From Phytoseiulus persimilis (taxonomy: Eukaryota > Arthropoda > Arachnida > Mesostigmata > Phytoseiidae): a stretch of 64,000 bases of DNA. The stretch covers positions 47,860,745 to 47,924,744 of the forward strand of contig CM075102.1 of NCBI GenBank assembly GCA_037576195.1, in the 5' to 3' direction. How positions within the stretch are numbered: the stretch's first letter is position 1; each line of letters starts with the position of its first letter. This document shows, piece by piece, positions 37,902-49,446 of this stretch. The notes beneath the pieces are model-generated. The model was not told the origin of the DNA and made no database searches. It was given only the letters and a program-made list of their open reading frames with translations. A program made the position numbers and the translations under genes.

Positions 37902-39364
37902 GTAGGCCCGGACGTGTACACTGAAGCTTGGGCCTGCATGTTTCTAAGCATTCCGCTTCCCAAGGTTCCGTTTAGCCGTTCTGTCCCGTCCCCTTTCGCC
38001 AGCTCTGCAGGTCCACAGCAGCTTTCGCCATTTCAGATGACGAATGTCTTCAGAACTTTCCGTGGGCGTCCATTCCAACCTGTCAGTTAGGTATACTTCA
38101 GCCGCGGCGACATTTACGCATTCGTAGGACGGCACCAGGTCAAGGTGAGAACTTTCTCTCCGCTTGTTGCTTCCGAACAGCTCAAAAGATTGAGTGAGGG
38201 CAGCAGAACCGATGATCGCCCCGAGCGGCATCGCCGAGCGGGTTGCACACCGTTGCAGAATAGTCAGCACTGTCCGACCCAGACGTGCAGGCTCGAACGC
38301 CGTCCTCAGCCGAGGTCGTCGGAAGGATTTCTCGTTTCGGGGGACCACCGATTCCTCATTCGTACAGATGAAATGGAAGTGACGATAATTATCGGAGCTC
38401 CACGAGGGAAAACCCGCCAAGTCAGTTCTCTATGGGGAACAGAAACAGAGAGGAGTCACGGACGTAGATCACAGAAGTCTTCCGGAATCCCGCATCGAAA
38501 TCGTGAGAAGAGTTTGACTGGTGTGGAAGTACAGATCTAAGCGGTCATTCGGGAGTGTTCGCACCACATTGCCTGTTCTGAGTAGATCACGGTCTAAACC
38601 GCAAGCTGAATCACGGGGGAGGAGGTTTGGAAAAACATCTTGCGGGTCGTTTCAAGGGAGTGTCAAAGGTGTTTGAGGAGCTGATACGTGGCGAACAGGA
38701 CCCGAAAAGAAATGAGCTCTGAAGATGGCTGAAGATCGGCCGGTAGATATTCGAGGGCCTAAGTATTGATCTATCGAGACGTTTCTAACCGCATCCACGA
38801 ACAGTCAACCGACCAGAATCTGCCATTCCTCTCAGCAACTCAGCGTCCCGCTTTGAGTTATGTGGACCCAACTTCTGAACTATTTTATGTGCCTTTCTCA
38901 AGTGTTTCGACGAAATGCGTTAATGGCACTTCCCGCATCAGAGGCAAAGACCGACCCATAGCACTGAATCATCTTGGTTGATAGTGATCGAGCAAACTAG
39001 CATGAGGGGCGGCAATGGGCCGCCCCTCCAAAATTTGGCTGAAACCTCGAAGTGTTCCAAGGCCTCAAGGAGGGCAGACTGTTTCCCTTGCTGTGAGTAT
39101 AATCAACTCGCAAGTCTAAGCTAGCAAGTGATGCCGACTCCTCCATCGCTATCGAATTCCATCGGTCTCACGAAATTCGACAATACCAGAACATGAACCT
39201 AGAGCGCCTAGCCGTGCCTGCTCCCCGTAGAATCCGGGTCTGGGTCCAGGAAAGAGAATCAGAGACACATTAACGCATTATGCGTGGTCGGGATTCGACC
39301 GATTCCGCTCCTCTCAAGTCCTCAGATTCCATGATGCCTCCCTGATTTCCATTCGGGTTTAGTG

Positions 39365-39376
39365 CCCCCCCCCCCC
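39365..39376. repeat. Homopolymer of 12 C
   Basis: Twelve cytosines followed by TTCC, in unassigned sequence. Confidence 0.95.
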
Positions 39377-39547
39377 TTCCGAAATTAAAGAAGAGGAATG
39401 TCTTGATCTGAAAAGTAGACCTCCAACGAGATCTTCAGGTGAATGAAAGAAACTTATGATGACTTTCATGGACTTCTCGAAGTTTGACTCATTCGTGATG
39501 GAGCGACTTCTGATGGGGATCGTTCCCTGATCCGAGGCAGAAACAAA

Positions 39548-39865
39548 ATGAACCGAACTCAGCCTGTCGATGATAAAGAGGCGCGTTTAATAGATGATGG
39601 TCCGTCAAGAGGGCGAAAACTGACGGAACTCGTTCGCCCCGTTGATTCAGAACGTTGCTTAGAACCATCCGTTTCTTTTGAGTTACATCCAGAAACTCTC
39701 AGCTTAGGAGAGCCCAACATGGTTCTCCGCGTGTTTTGTAATTTCGCTGTCGACAGAGGAATGAGTTCCGGTCAAGTGACCCGCCTCCTCCTGAGGCGAT
39801 TTCCACTTAAGACACGACCTCAAGTGCATGCGCTCCTCCGCAAAATAATGGACTTATCGAAGTGA
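39548..39865 (+). CDS. Unassigned intronless reading frame, 105 codons
   Basis: ATG in a fair context (AAAATGAAC), running to TGA. The product starts MNRTQPVDDKEARLIDD, is hydrophilic at first, then has SFELHPETLSLGEP and a basic Leu-rich end RLLLRRFPLKTRPQ and LLRKIMDLSK. No family is recognised and no splice or polyadenylation context supports it. It could be a chance frame. Confidence 0.25.
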   Translation: MNRTQPVDDKEARLIDDGPSRGRKLTELVRPVDSERCLEPSVSFELHPETLSLGEPNMVLRVFCNFAVDRGMSSGQVTRLLLRRFPLKTRPQVHALLRKIMDLSK

Positions 39866-41620
39866 ACCTATCATGAGCTCCCGGATCGTCATGGACAACA
39901 TTACTGGTCTCAGGCCAATGAGGTTATGGACTTCGCCTGAACTCGCGGCTGCTACGATTTAGAATTCGGACTCCAGCTTCCGCGTTTGCTGTCAACATTG
40001 TTCTAGCTTAGGGCTGCATTCTACATGCTTGTGAAGAACGTGCTGATTGAACAATTGAGCTCAAAGGGGCCCCTGGCCCTTGTGTTGTTCCGGTGTCTGT
40101 TGACATCGGGTCTGTCATATGTGGAGGAAAGTTCAGCTCCTGGACAATTATGCCCGGAGCGTACCGTTGAGCTCTTCGTTGGACACGGAGAATCCAGGAG
40201 CAGTCTTTCCTCGTTTCTCGCAGATAACGCGACAAGATGAGATGCTAGACTGCCTATTGTGCGAGGATTGTTACTGAGACTGCGTGTCAGAGCTGTGGAA
40301 CATGAGTTAGTAGAGGCTAATGTTCCCGATCATTTTTTTGCATCTGGATATCGTTACTCACCGTGTTGGAATGAATAACAACAACCCATTCCTCGATGAA
40401 TATTTTGGCAGCGTTTCGCTCATGGGCTGCGATGACGGGATGCTGAAATCTCCGTCCGAGACCGGAGGTCTCAACTCTGTATTGAGCCCATAAAAAACAT
40501 GTGTCCACCTTGCAAATAATGGCACTCTTCCTCAACTCCGTTTTAACTACATTGAATCGACCTGCAGCTTGGAATGTAATATTTGCGTGGACTTGATTCA
40601 TTCGATCCTGAACAGAGAGATGATCAACGTTCTCCTCCAAAGTCCGCTGACATGTGTTGTCTGCGAGCATCAGATGACAAGGCCACAGGGTCAATTCCGT
40701 AGCCCAGGCAGTTTCTCTTCGTCAGCTCTGAACTCTCGTTCCGGCCAACTCTAGAGCAAATCTACGGTACAAACCCGAGCTCTGAACGGTGGTTACGTCG
40801 TCAAGTTCGGTTTTGTCGACCTTATTCATAGCGCCCGTTGGTCTGGTTCTCTCAGCTGCATCAGCGCTGTCTCCGGAAGACACCCTTACACTCGATGTAC
40901 ATATTAGCCACATGAATGAACTCTGAACGGGTATGCACCAAATCGTTAATCACAGCTTCGTTCTGTGCAGAATCGAGCCTCGGAGTGGACAATTATCTAA
41001 ATATTGGCCCAATCGACCTCCTAGACTCAGTCCCGAAATCTTACAGCTCTGGGAAGCGCTTGATAAGATCACTGTATGAGACCGTCTCTACATTGATTGC
41101 CTTCCGAACCTGCGTCATGGAGCCGTCTCAACGAGGCAGCAGCGAGAAACACTCGCGTGCTTCGCTATTCATCCATTCTTCAGCTATCTCCGGGTGATTG
41201 TATCCGTTCAACTTTCGAAGCGCTGCGCCTTCTATCTTGAAGGCCATCAACGACAACATTTTTCCTCAGACCATGAGCTACACAATAACCTTCGCAAAGC
41301 ACCGATTCTTGGCAGAGGGAAGCACCAAGCGGACTCTCAGCAAAGTCCATAAAATTTTAGAAGAGTCACAAAGAGGTTGAATCACCGGTCCCTGCCTTGC
41401 GCAGTCCAAATGCTCGATTGGCCGATCCACGACCGAAGCGGACAGTCTCCACGGAACTTTGAAACTTGTGGTGCTAGAAGAGCATGATGGAGGTGCGTAG
41501 CGTGCTTCTGGTTGAGCTCAGGATCGTCCCCGAGCATTCAATAGTTACAAAGTTGCGGCCCATGCGATCGATAGCCTCGCACTCCGCTCGATCGAGAGAC
41601 AGGAATTATCTTTTGTCATC

Positions 41621-44600
41621 ATGTCCCAGGAGAATCTCCTCGCCGAGCTGAACCGACGCGCCTCGGAGACCGGACATCCCCTGGCTTCGGAGGCTTTCGC
41701 AAACGCCATGGATGAAGCAGACGAGCTTAAGGATCTCAGGAAGGAATTTCATTACCCCAAAATGAAGGTCTGTGCGCCGTACGCACCCGATCGACCTCTC
41801 TCGATCGCAGATGAATGGTAGGATGGGATGAACTCGAAAGGAGATATATGTACCTCTTCTGTCCTTGTGTCCGCAGGAATTACCATGCACTGTCGAGAAA
41901 ACGGACCACGAATGCATTTACTTCTGCGGACATTCTCTCGGGCTGATGCCGCAGTCTGCACCAGGAAACGTCAAAAAAGTACTGGATTCTTGGGGGAAAA
42001 TGTGGGTACAGCTCGTCGATTCCCTCCGGAGGTCCAAACAGCTTTTAGACAGAGCATTTTAGTTTTTCCAAAACTGATTGGTGTACGTGCTCTGCGAAAA
42101 ATGTGGAGATATGTTCCCTCAACTCTGGAATGCTGAGTGCTCTCACTGACAAAATCGACCCTGATCCACCCTCGCAACAGAGAGCCTCGAAACACGTCGG
42201 AGCTCGACTGAATCTATTAAATTGGAACTCTCGCCGCGGGGACGGAACGCACTCTCAAGTTTTTGATGAGAAGAATGAATATAATCGTCTGATGTCATCG
42301 ATCGGAGCTATGGTATCGCTAACCGGAAGGGAGTGGTGCGAACTTGGATGATGAGAAAAAAATCCTCTTCAGGGGCGTCGAACATCACACATATGGATAT
42401 TTGAAAGCGGCGTTCTGCGAGCTGAGCCCAAAAAGTCAGATGGCGCGACTGGCTGGTGCGTGAAGCTCGTCTCAACCCTTATTCCGAAAAGATCTCGTAA
42501 AACTGATCCCGGGAGATTTCTAAAGAGGGTTTGATCTCAGGATGCCGGCCCGCGGAACTTGTGATCATGAACGGATTGACCGTAAATCTTCATCTTCTCA
42601 TGGTACGAATACGGAGCAGCGTCCCTCTCAGAGTCTTTCCGGTGAAGCTCGGAATCGGGCTTCCGAACGAGGACGCCAGCTGATCTGGCCGGTTCAAACG
42701 AGAAGCCCTTCGCGAATCGATCGCTTCCTCTCTTGGAAGAGACGCTAAATCTCAGCCGCTTTGATCCTGTAATGCTTAACCGAAGCTTTGATCTAATTTC
42801 AGCTCAAATTTTATCGCCCGACATACGCGAGGTTCAAAATAGTAATTGAAGAAGCGGCTTTTCCATCTGATCTGGTTCGTGGAAAATCGGACTTGAATAG
42901 AATGTCGCACCAACGAGCTCGTCTGTCGATGTGCAAAATCATTGAATCTCTGGCTATGTTTCAAAAGTTGAATCTCTTCTCCAGTACGCGGTGAAATCTC
43001 ATCTCGCTCTCCACGGGTACACGGAAGCGGAAGGATTGATCCTGTTGAAGCCCAGGCCCGGCAGCGAAATCATCGAAGAAGAAGATATAATTCAGGTGGA
43101 AAAAGCTATGACCACACCGAATGCGCGAGGACACGACTTAGAAGTAAACCCGAAGATCCCATATGGAAATGTAATTTTAATTTGCAGGTTTTCAAGCGTG
43201 AAGGGTCGAGCATCGCTTTGGCTGTGCTTCCAAGCACCCAATACTATACGGGACAAGTTCTCAATATTGAGCTACTGACGAAGGAAGCCCATAAACAAGT
43301 GAGTCAACGCGATAATCTCTCCAGGTATTTCCGCGGAGGCGACGAGGTCCGGCGAGCAGTTTTTGAGAGGATTCTATTCAACAGGGCTGCGTGGTGCTAT
43401 GCGATGCTGCCCATTCCATCGGAAATGTTCCATTGAAGCTCCACGACTGGGATGTCGACTGCGCCGTCTGGTGCTCCTACAAGGTTGTGAGACAGTCTTG
43501 AGATGGGTGATTCTCAGCCGGCGATCGAGGGGCCCCTGGGTAGCCATAGTGTGTTCTCGTGGAGCCATGGGACGTAGTGGGAACAATGACATCGTATCCC
43601 AATGCGAAACTCTGCTCTGAGTGAAAATCATTGACGATTCGAGGTTTTTAGATGAACTTCCTCGACTCATCATTAGGAGTCGAGTTCAGATGTGTTGAAT
43701 TATGAAACTCTGGGGTGGGAGGTGGAGGTTATGACCGGAAAGTCTTGGAACCGATGAGTGAATTCGGTTCGCCGGAACTATCGTCCCGGCGAACGAGCGA
43801 TGCACTCTGAGACTGTGATAGGTCACATCGACTTTTCCATGAATTCGAATCGCAATTGTGTTTCCCTTCACAGTACCTGAACAGTGGCGCAGGTGGAGCA
43901 GGAGCCGCTTTCGTTCATGAACGCCACCTCGGAAAACTACCCGCCGTTCACGGGTGGTGGGGCAACGATCCGACGACGAAATTCCAGATGAAGCGAGGTT
44001 AGAGAACTTTGCCGATATCAGACTCCGGCCAATGTTATTCCAAGGAAGGAATTTTGAGTCCAGGAGGCCTTATGATCAGAACCAATATTCCACTGCAGAC
44101 TTCGAACCCGTCCCCAACTCAGCTGACATGTACAAGCTCTCCAACGCACCACCTTTGCTCATCGCGCCCTTGATGGCCTCACTAGATGTTTTCGACAGAG
44201 CCAGTGAAGAAAAACGCTATAGGAAACAACGACTGCTGACCGGGTACCTGGAGTACTTGCTTTCAATCTTGACGTCGTCGGGGCTCCCCATGACACAGAT
44301 TACACCCCGTGACCCAACTCGGAGAGGCTCCATGTTATGTGTCAAATTATCGTTGCCTCCTGAAGACCTCCACGACAAACTACAGGAACTCGGTGCTGTG
44401 GTCTGTATCGGCAAACTGAACTTTCTCGTTCAAATTAGTATTCACCGTCTTATGGGGAACTCCGTATTATTCACGGGGAGAAATCGTTCTCCCCGCTCTT
44501 TGGGAGTTTGATCAATTTCATCGTGTCGTTATTTCCAGTGTGATGTTCGCTACCCCGGGGTCATCCGGATAACCCCATGTCCCTTATACAACTCGTTCAT

Positions 44601-44685
44601 GGATGCCTGGCGTTTCGCTAAGGTCCTCGAGAAAGTATCGACTGATTCAGGCAAACACAACGAACCGGCGCTGAATGCCCACTGA
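41621..44685 (+). CDS. KYNU: Kynureninase, complete, 11 exons
   Basis: PLP enzyme of tryptophan catabolism; cleaves kynurenine or 3-hydroxykynurenine to (3-hydroxy)anthranilate plus alanine, normally cytosolic. Exons: 41621-41767, 41877-42001, 42373-42455, 42541-42602, 42803-42874, 42985-43095, 43188-43298, 43385-43483, 43874-43997, 44099-44400, 44539-44685. All junctions are GT-AG and in phase, giving 460 residues (human enzyme 465). Recognisable blocks in order: [41 protein letters not shown], then [12 protein letters not shown] holding the Schiff-base lysine, [21 protein letters not shown], and [14 protein letters not shown] at the end. The AAG codon of the catalytic lysine is the last codon of exon 8. 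The Asp and His of D-x-x-H that contact the cofactor are present. One oddity is GHSLG where the family usually has GNSLG. No disruption was seen. A weak ATTAAA lies at 44959. Confidence 0.97.
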
Positions 44686-45985
44686 AAAAGCTCCACCGTT
44701 CGATTCTGAGACCGGATCCGCGATTGCGACGAAGACGATAGAGCACACTGACAGGACTCATGCACGTGACGTTCGCTCAGTTTCATCATCGCACTGGAGG
44801 CTCGGTCTTCCCTTGAGTTTGGAGCCCTCACATACTCATAACTCGAGACGGGTCAATTTAGCCTCTTTGTAATTCATTCCATTGATTGAGCCGTGATTTT
44901 ATCTCATGCCTTGAAATACCCCCTCATCATTCGTGAGGGAACAGTTCCCTTCTCCCTCATTAAAATGTCCAGCAGTTAGCAAAGCTTTTTTGAAAAGCTC
45001 TTTTCTGAAATTGGCGATACAGAGGGCTGTTTTCCTTTTTCTCACGTGGTCGATAGAACTAGACTCTACCCGCGATGCAGGGTTCCAGGCCAGAGCAAAG
45101 TGGCAGCAGCCTTCTCTCACAAACTCATCAATTAGTAATCATCGAGTTTTGAACTTCCCCTGAAGATCCGTCCGTTTGATTCTCGTTCGAAGCTCAACAC
45201 CGGAGTGCGCACCCGACGCTACCTTTTTCGCATCGGTCTCGAAATCATCGATTTTGAAGGTATTCGTCCATCTTCGATCCAAACGGCTTGGTCATTCGAT
45301 AGCTCTCTCCTTCAGCTTTCAGATCGGGATCGCTGATCAGGATCCAGTTTCGTTCAGAACGAGAACCACATGATTTCACTCTCCATGGTCCTGCGGACTC
45401 GGTTTCATCATAATTCCCAACGGCTGACAACCCGTTCGCGATTGAGGACAATGCTCACAAATGCAGGAGTGGAACGTTCCTTTGGGAATTCGGGGAGCGA
45501 AATTATCGATCCATTGCACATCGCTGGGCTCAACTTGACTCTGACCAATACTGGAACCAATTGAGAATGACATGCGTGGCCCAGATACAGATTTTCAGCG
45601 AGTCAAGACCGAAACATGACATGGCTTCTTCTCGGACACCGTCGGGAGCTCAGAGTCTTCTCTTATCAAGCCTCATCACAAGTTCGAGGTCTTTGAAGTG
45701 ATCGGTCCGGACTCTGCCCTTGCTCCATCGGAACGGTGGAACCCCGGGCAGCAGCTGAGAGCAACTCGAGAATATTTTTTTGCCATTTCTGTCCAAAGCA
45801 CGAGAAAATACCCGAACATGGGCATCGAGGTATGCAGGAGAAGGCCTCAAGTTCTGCGGACGGGACGGCTGCTTTATGATGAGCCCTGGAGGGAGGATTG
45901 TTACATCGGAACGTCTCCGTGAGTGAGAACTCGAGGTATCTCTCACTGGCTGGCTGAGCCGGTGCACTTGTATTTGTCCATTCGG

Positions 45986-46016
45986 CGCAGGGTACGCCAT
46001 CGTCGGGTACCCTGCG
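45986..46016. repeat. Perfect 10-bp inverted repeat, 11-nt loop
   Basis: CGCAGGGTAC at 45986-45995 and GTACCCTGCG at 46007-46016. About one such structure is expected by chance in a window of this size, so no function is claimed. Confidence 0.5.
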
Positions 46017-46083
46017 TCATTGTCACCCTCCATAATCCAAAGAGGTTCGATCACCCTCGTTGTTCTGAGCTCCGGGACTCCAC

Positions 46084-46099
46084 AGAGAGAGAGAGAGAG
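46084..46099. repeat. (AG)8 microsatellite
   Basis: Eight AG units in unassigned sequence between kynureninase and the secreted-protein gene. Confidence 0.9.
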
Positions 46100-47887
46100 T
46101 CTTCAAATCTTTCGATCACTGCATCACCGAGTTCGTTTTGACCCTCCGCATTCCTGATCGGAGAATTCACTTCTCGACGAGAATTCGCTGGGAACGTCTC
46201 GGTAGCGTGAGTCTCAGAATACATGAGCATCATACTCGGGAGAAAAAAAAAGAAAGGAATACATGAGCAAGCCTCGAGTTTCTTCTTGCTCCACTTCCCT
46301 TGGACATGTATCGACTCCATCGGGACGGTGACTCATTTTCAAGGATTCGGGAACAGACCCGAGGGGAGGTGGGGAGAGAGTTCTTCCAGGCCGGGGGTCT
46401 GTCGATATTCCATGTTTCGATTATCTTCAGGCCTCTGTGACCGATTGCGAAAACCGAAGTTCGCCTCGAACAAGGGTGATCGCAACGTTGTGCTCGTCTC
46501 GACACCGAATTTCCCCCATCCCGCGGGACCGATTGAATAAGAGAAGTCTTGCAGAACTTCCAACGACCTATGATCCTCGGGACCCTAGTCTCAACCCATG
46601 CCTTCAGTTCAGAATTCAAGGATCATCGAATTTTTGAGCGTACACAGAGTAGCTGTATGCGTTTTCTGACGAGAGAAAGTCTTTCAGGGACTATCGTAGC
46701 CCTGGGCTACCCATGAAGTTCAGGGGCGAATGAGCCCCGCAGACACCGGTCACAGTTTTTGGAAGAACAGACTCCAAAAAGTACGGTCAGGTAGAAGCCG
46801 GAATCACTTCCCCAGACCAAGAAAAGAGTGGTAAGGTCGAATCAGGCCAGCATCCTAGCCACTGTCGCACAATCCATCGCACTTTACCCGAAGAACTCGT
46901 TCCACTTAGAAGAACAGACGGCTGCTGGAAACAAATTGAACAATCATGGCCATGAAGATAACCCGGGCTCACAGGACAACATCAACTGGAGCACTCCTGG
47001 TTGTTGCCAAATACCACCATGGACCTTGATTGCTGAATAACGAGCTGAAATATGAGCTATAAGAGAGAAGAAGGGAAATGACGACCTCATCAGAGAAACT
47101 TCGCCCACAGACCTGTGAGATTCCTCGCTTTTGGAATCAGAATAGACCTTATGGTTTGACGAGAGTATGGCAAACTCCTCGAGTCTCGTGACACTCTAGA
47201 ATAGTGGTGTGCCCGCAGAATTTGGGAAGCCCCCACCGTCGGGAAAATTTTTTCCAGCCCCTCTTGAGCGTAAGGCTCTACATGAGGTGTCGTTTTCTCG
47301 ACACAATATTCGTTCACCTCCTTTGGTCCATTCCATTCTGCGTCATCCCTCCAGCTCCAGCGAAGATGAGAGCGCCTAATTGATCGTCGAACGCAGCATG
47401 TTTCTAAAGTCCCTCTTCAGTCAATGAAAACACGATCTGAGTGAAGCGATGCCTCAAGTTTTAGTTCACCCCCCGGATTTCTCGTGACCACGTTCCACAT
47501 CAACACCCATTCACATAGCAGCGAACAGTGTCTCTCAGAGAAATCGAATCCACATCATAGTTAATGTTACTTTGAAGTTACTGTCACATGCGTCCCTGAT
47601 AAGATGTGAGACTGACAGGTTGATTAGGTCGGAAGACATCTTTCTCGTATCATCCCGCAGTGTTTCAGCTGTTCAATATCGAATACGGTGGCGAACAGTC
47701 TTCGAAATTACGCTTCAAGATGGTATCGGCTCGATTAACAGTAACATAGGGGAAGTGTGCGTTTTTTTCTTCAGGCGCGAATGTTCACAATGTTCTGTTA
47801 AGAACAATGGGACTGCTCTGCTCTGCCTCGAAAAACTCAAGGCCTCCCAGATCTCCATATTACGAGCTAATGTTGCTCCCACTACCT

Positions 47888-49374
47888 ATGATCGACATCA
47901 TGGTAGGAACTCTCGCGTTGGTAGCTTTCATTTGTAGTATCCTCGGACAGGGTGTCGGAGCATTGCCAGTGAAACAGCCGAACTACTTCTTCCATTCTGG
48001 TAAGTCTCAAACTGTTACGCTGTGAAACAAGCAATGGTTCGATCATCATTGTTCGATTAGCTCTGTTCTTCTGACCGATTCCGAAGGAACCGGCCGGAGG
48101 AACTCCGAGCTTTTCGATCGGAAAAATAATTGACTTTCATTGAAATGATTCACGCGTGAGTTCTCCGCCCTAAGCTCTCAGAAGATCTCCGTGGGGTCCG
48201 AAGCCATCTTTCTGGTTGATGTCAAGTCGTGTTCTGTTCGAAGAAACCCTGATCAGCAGTGGGAGCCGCTTGAAGTCAGCAGGAGTCGAGCGTGACGGTC
48301 GTGCGGAGAACAATGCACGCGATCGGAGCGGGTAACTTCCGAATTCCTCAGAATCATTAGACGTCCATGGATGAATTTACAGGTCGAAGAACGCAGGATT
48401 TTATTTTCCGTATTTGCCGAAGCTCTCCAAATGAGGTGTTTATTTGAGTCGCAGCCCAGGTTCTGGACACATTGCATGACGGAGAAGCATGTCTGAGGCA
48501 AGCGAGAAGGGCGACCAAAGCTGAATATTTGGTTTCTGAGAGTGCTGCGGCTTTCAGGGCAGATGCGGTGGCGCCTCCGAGATATCCGATCGCAAAGTTC
48601 GAGCACTTTTGCGCGAGGGCGCTTCCGAGCGTGGCGCCGCACCGATTACTCGGCAATACTTTCGCGAAAACATCGATCGAAGAGTCCGGAGTCGCCCATG
48701 GCAAAGCTCCTGGAATCTGGTGCATCAGAGCACCTGCACCAGCCGGGCCACCCTCAGATGCTCAGGACAGCGCTCAGGATCTCGGAGCTCTCGTTGGACC
48801 CGGTAATGCGCCCGTCAGGAGTCCCAGCATAGCACATGAGAAGTCAGCCGACGCCGAGCTCGGGAGGGGGATCGCGCTCCCTGTCGCTGCGTCATGCGAA
48901 GCTATCGCACCATCGGGAAAATGCGTCGGCTCCCCGTTAGCCGCAAGTCGTACCGCAGGCGCATATGTGAACGCCAGGGAAGGGGGCGGCGCTCCAGCAC
49001 GTGGAACGCACAAATCATTCCCGAGGCGATCTAGCGGAGCACCCATGCGAAGCTTTGCGAGCTCCGCGGAGAGAGCCCCGGCCGCCAGGCCCGCACAAGT
49101 GGCGCGCTGTGAACCCGTGAATACAGCAGACGAGGAGCTCGACGGACAATGTATCGCTGCGCCCGCCAGAGCGCCCGGGCGCGGATCCGGGGACATACGA
49201 TCCGTTCTTGACCACGAATACGGTGACGCTCCAGGCCATGGATCCGGAAGCGTTCCCGTCATGCCGCCGATGAATGCGCAAGTGAACGCACCCACAACTG
49301 AAAAAGGCAACAAGGGAGGGGAGAACGTTCCGCGAACGCGCGAGGAAATTCTCAGGCGAGCGCACGCGGTCTAG
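47888..49374 (+). CDS. Predicted secreted Ala/Gly/Pro-rich orphan protein, ~342 aa
   Basis: Exon 1 (47888-47999) codes a classic signal peptide: MIDIM, then a hydrophobic run VGTLALVAFICSILG, then GQGVGA as a likely cleavage site and a short mature start LPVKQPNYFF. It ends at a strong donor, G|GTAAGT. Exon 2 (48455-49374) begins after TTTGAGTCGCAG with the matching phase and stays open for 305 codons to TAG. Exon 2 is rich in Ala, Gly, Pro, Arg and Ser, carries seven cysteines, and repeats a loose G-x-A-P theme (GKAPG, GNAPV, GGAPA, SGAPM, GDAPG). No known domain is recognised. AATAAA 67 nt past the stop supports the strand and the end. Alternative starts at 47870 and 47900 are in frame. The opposite strand is also largely open across exon 2 (shared wobble position), so strand is likely but not certain. 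Confidence 0.6.
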
Positions 49375-49440
49375 AGCCTCAGCCGTGTTCTTTGGAATTT
49401 CTCAAGGAGTGGTTGGTGGGGTGGAAGCACGAGTCGAGAG

Positions 49441-49446
49441 AATAAA
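49441..49446 (+). promoter_or_regulatory. Polyadenylation signal of the secreted Ala/Gly/Pro-rich gene
   Basis: AATAAA 67 nt downstream of the TAG at 49372-49374. Confidence 0.55.

Larger units (their letters stand above)
36379..41620. other. Unassigned stretch upstream of kynureninase
   Basis: Holds a 263-codon minus frame that runs from 37068 into the foldback element (so its end is element sequence), the candidate exon at 37803-37901, the 12-C run and the 105-codon frame at 39548-39865. The kynureninase promoter must lie near its right end; no TATA box or initiator was recognised. Confidence 0.35.
44686..47887. other. Unassigned stretch between kynureninase and the secreted-protein gene
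   Basis: Good plus-strand acceptors occur at about 45320 (polypyrimidine then TTTCAG) and 45467 (AAATGCAG), with a GTGAGT donor at about 45918, and long open readings between them. At least two frames are open at each place, so no gene model is offered. Confidence 0.3.

Noticed and set aside
39270..39350. tRNA-like T-loop (GGTCGAATCCCGACC on the minus strand)
   Set aside because: The 7-nt loop and 5-bp stem do not form in the required register, and no D-arm, anticodon arm or acceptor pairing could be built.
41190..41350. Minus-strand frame with one internal TGA, as possible stop readthrough
   Set aside because: Both strands and several frames look equally plausible there, so there is no sound basis for recoding.
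42103..42351. 82-codon plus-strand frame proposed as kynureninase exon 3
   Set aside because: Its product does not fit the family; 42373-42455 gives both the right phase and the expected GVEHHTYGY...MARLAG sequence.
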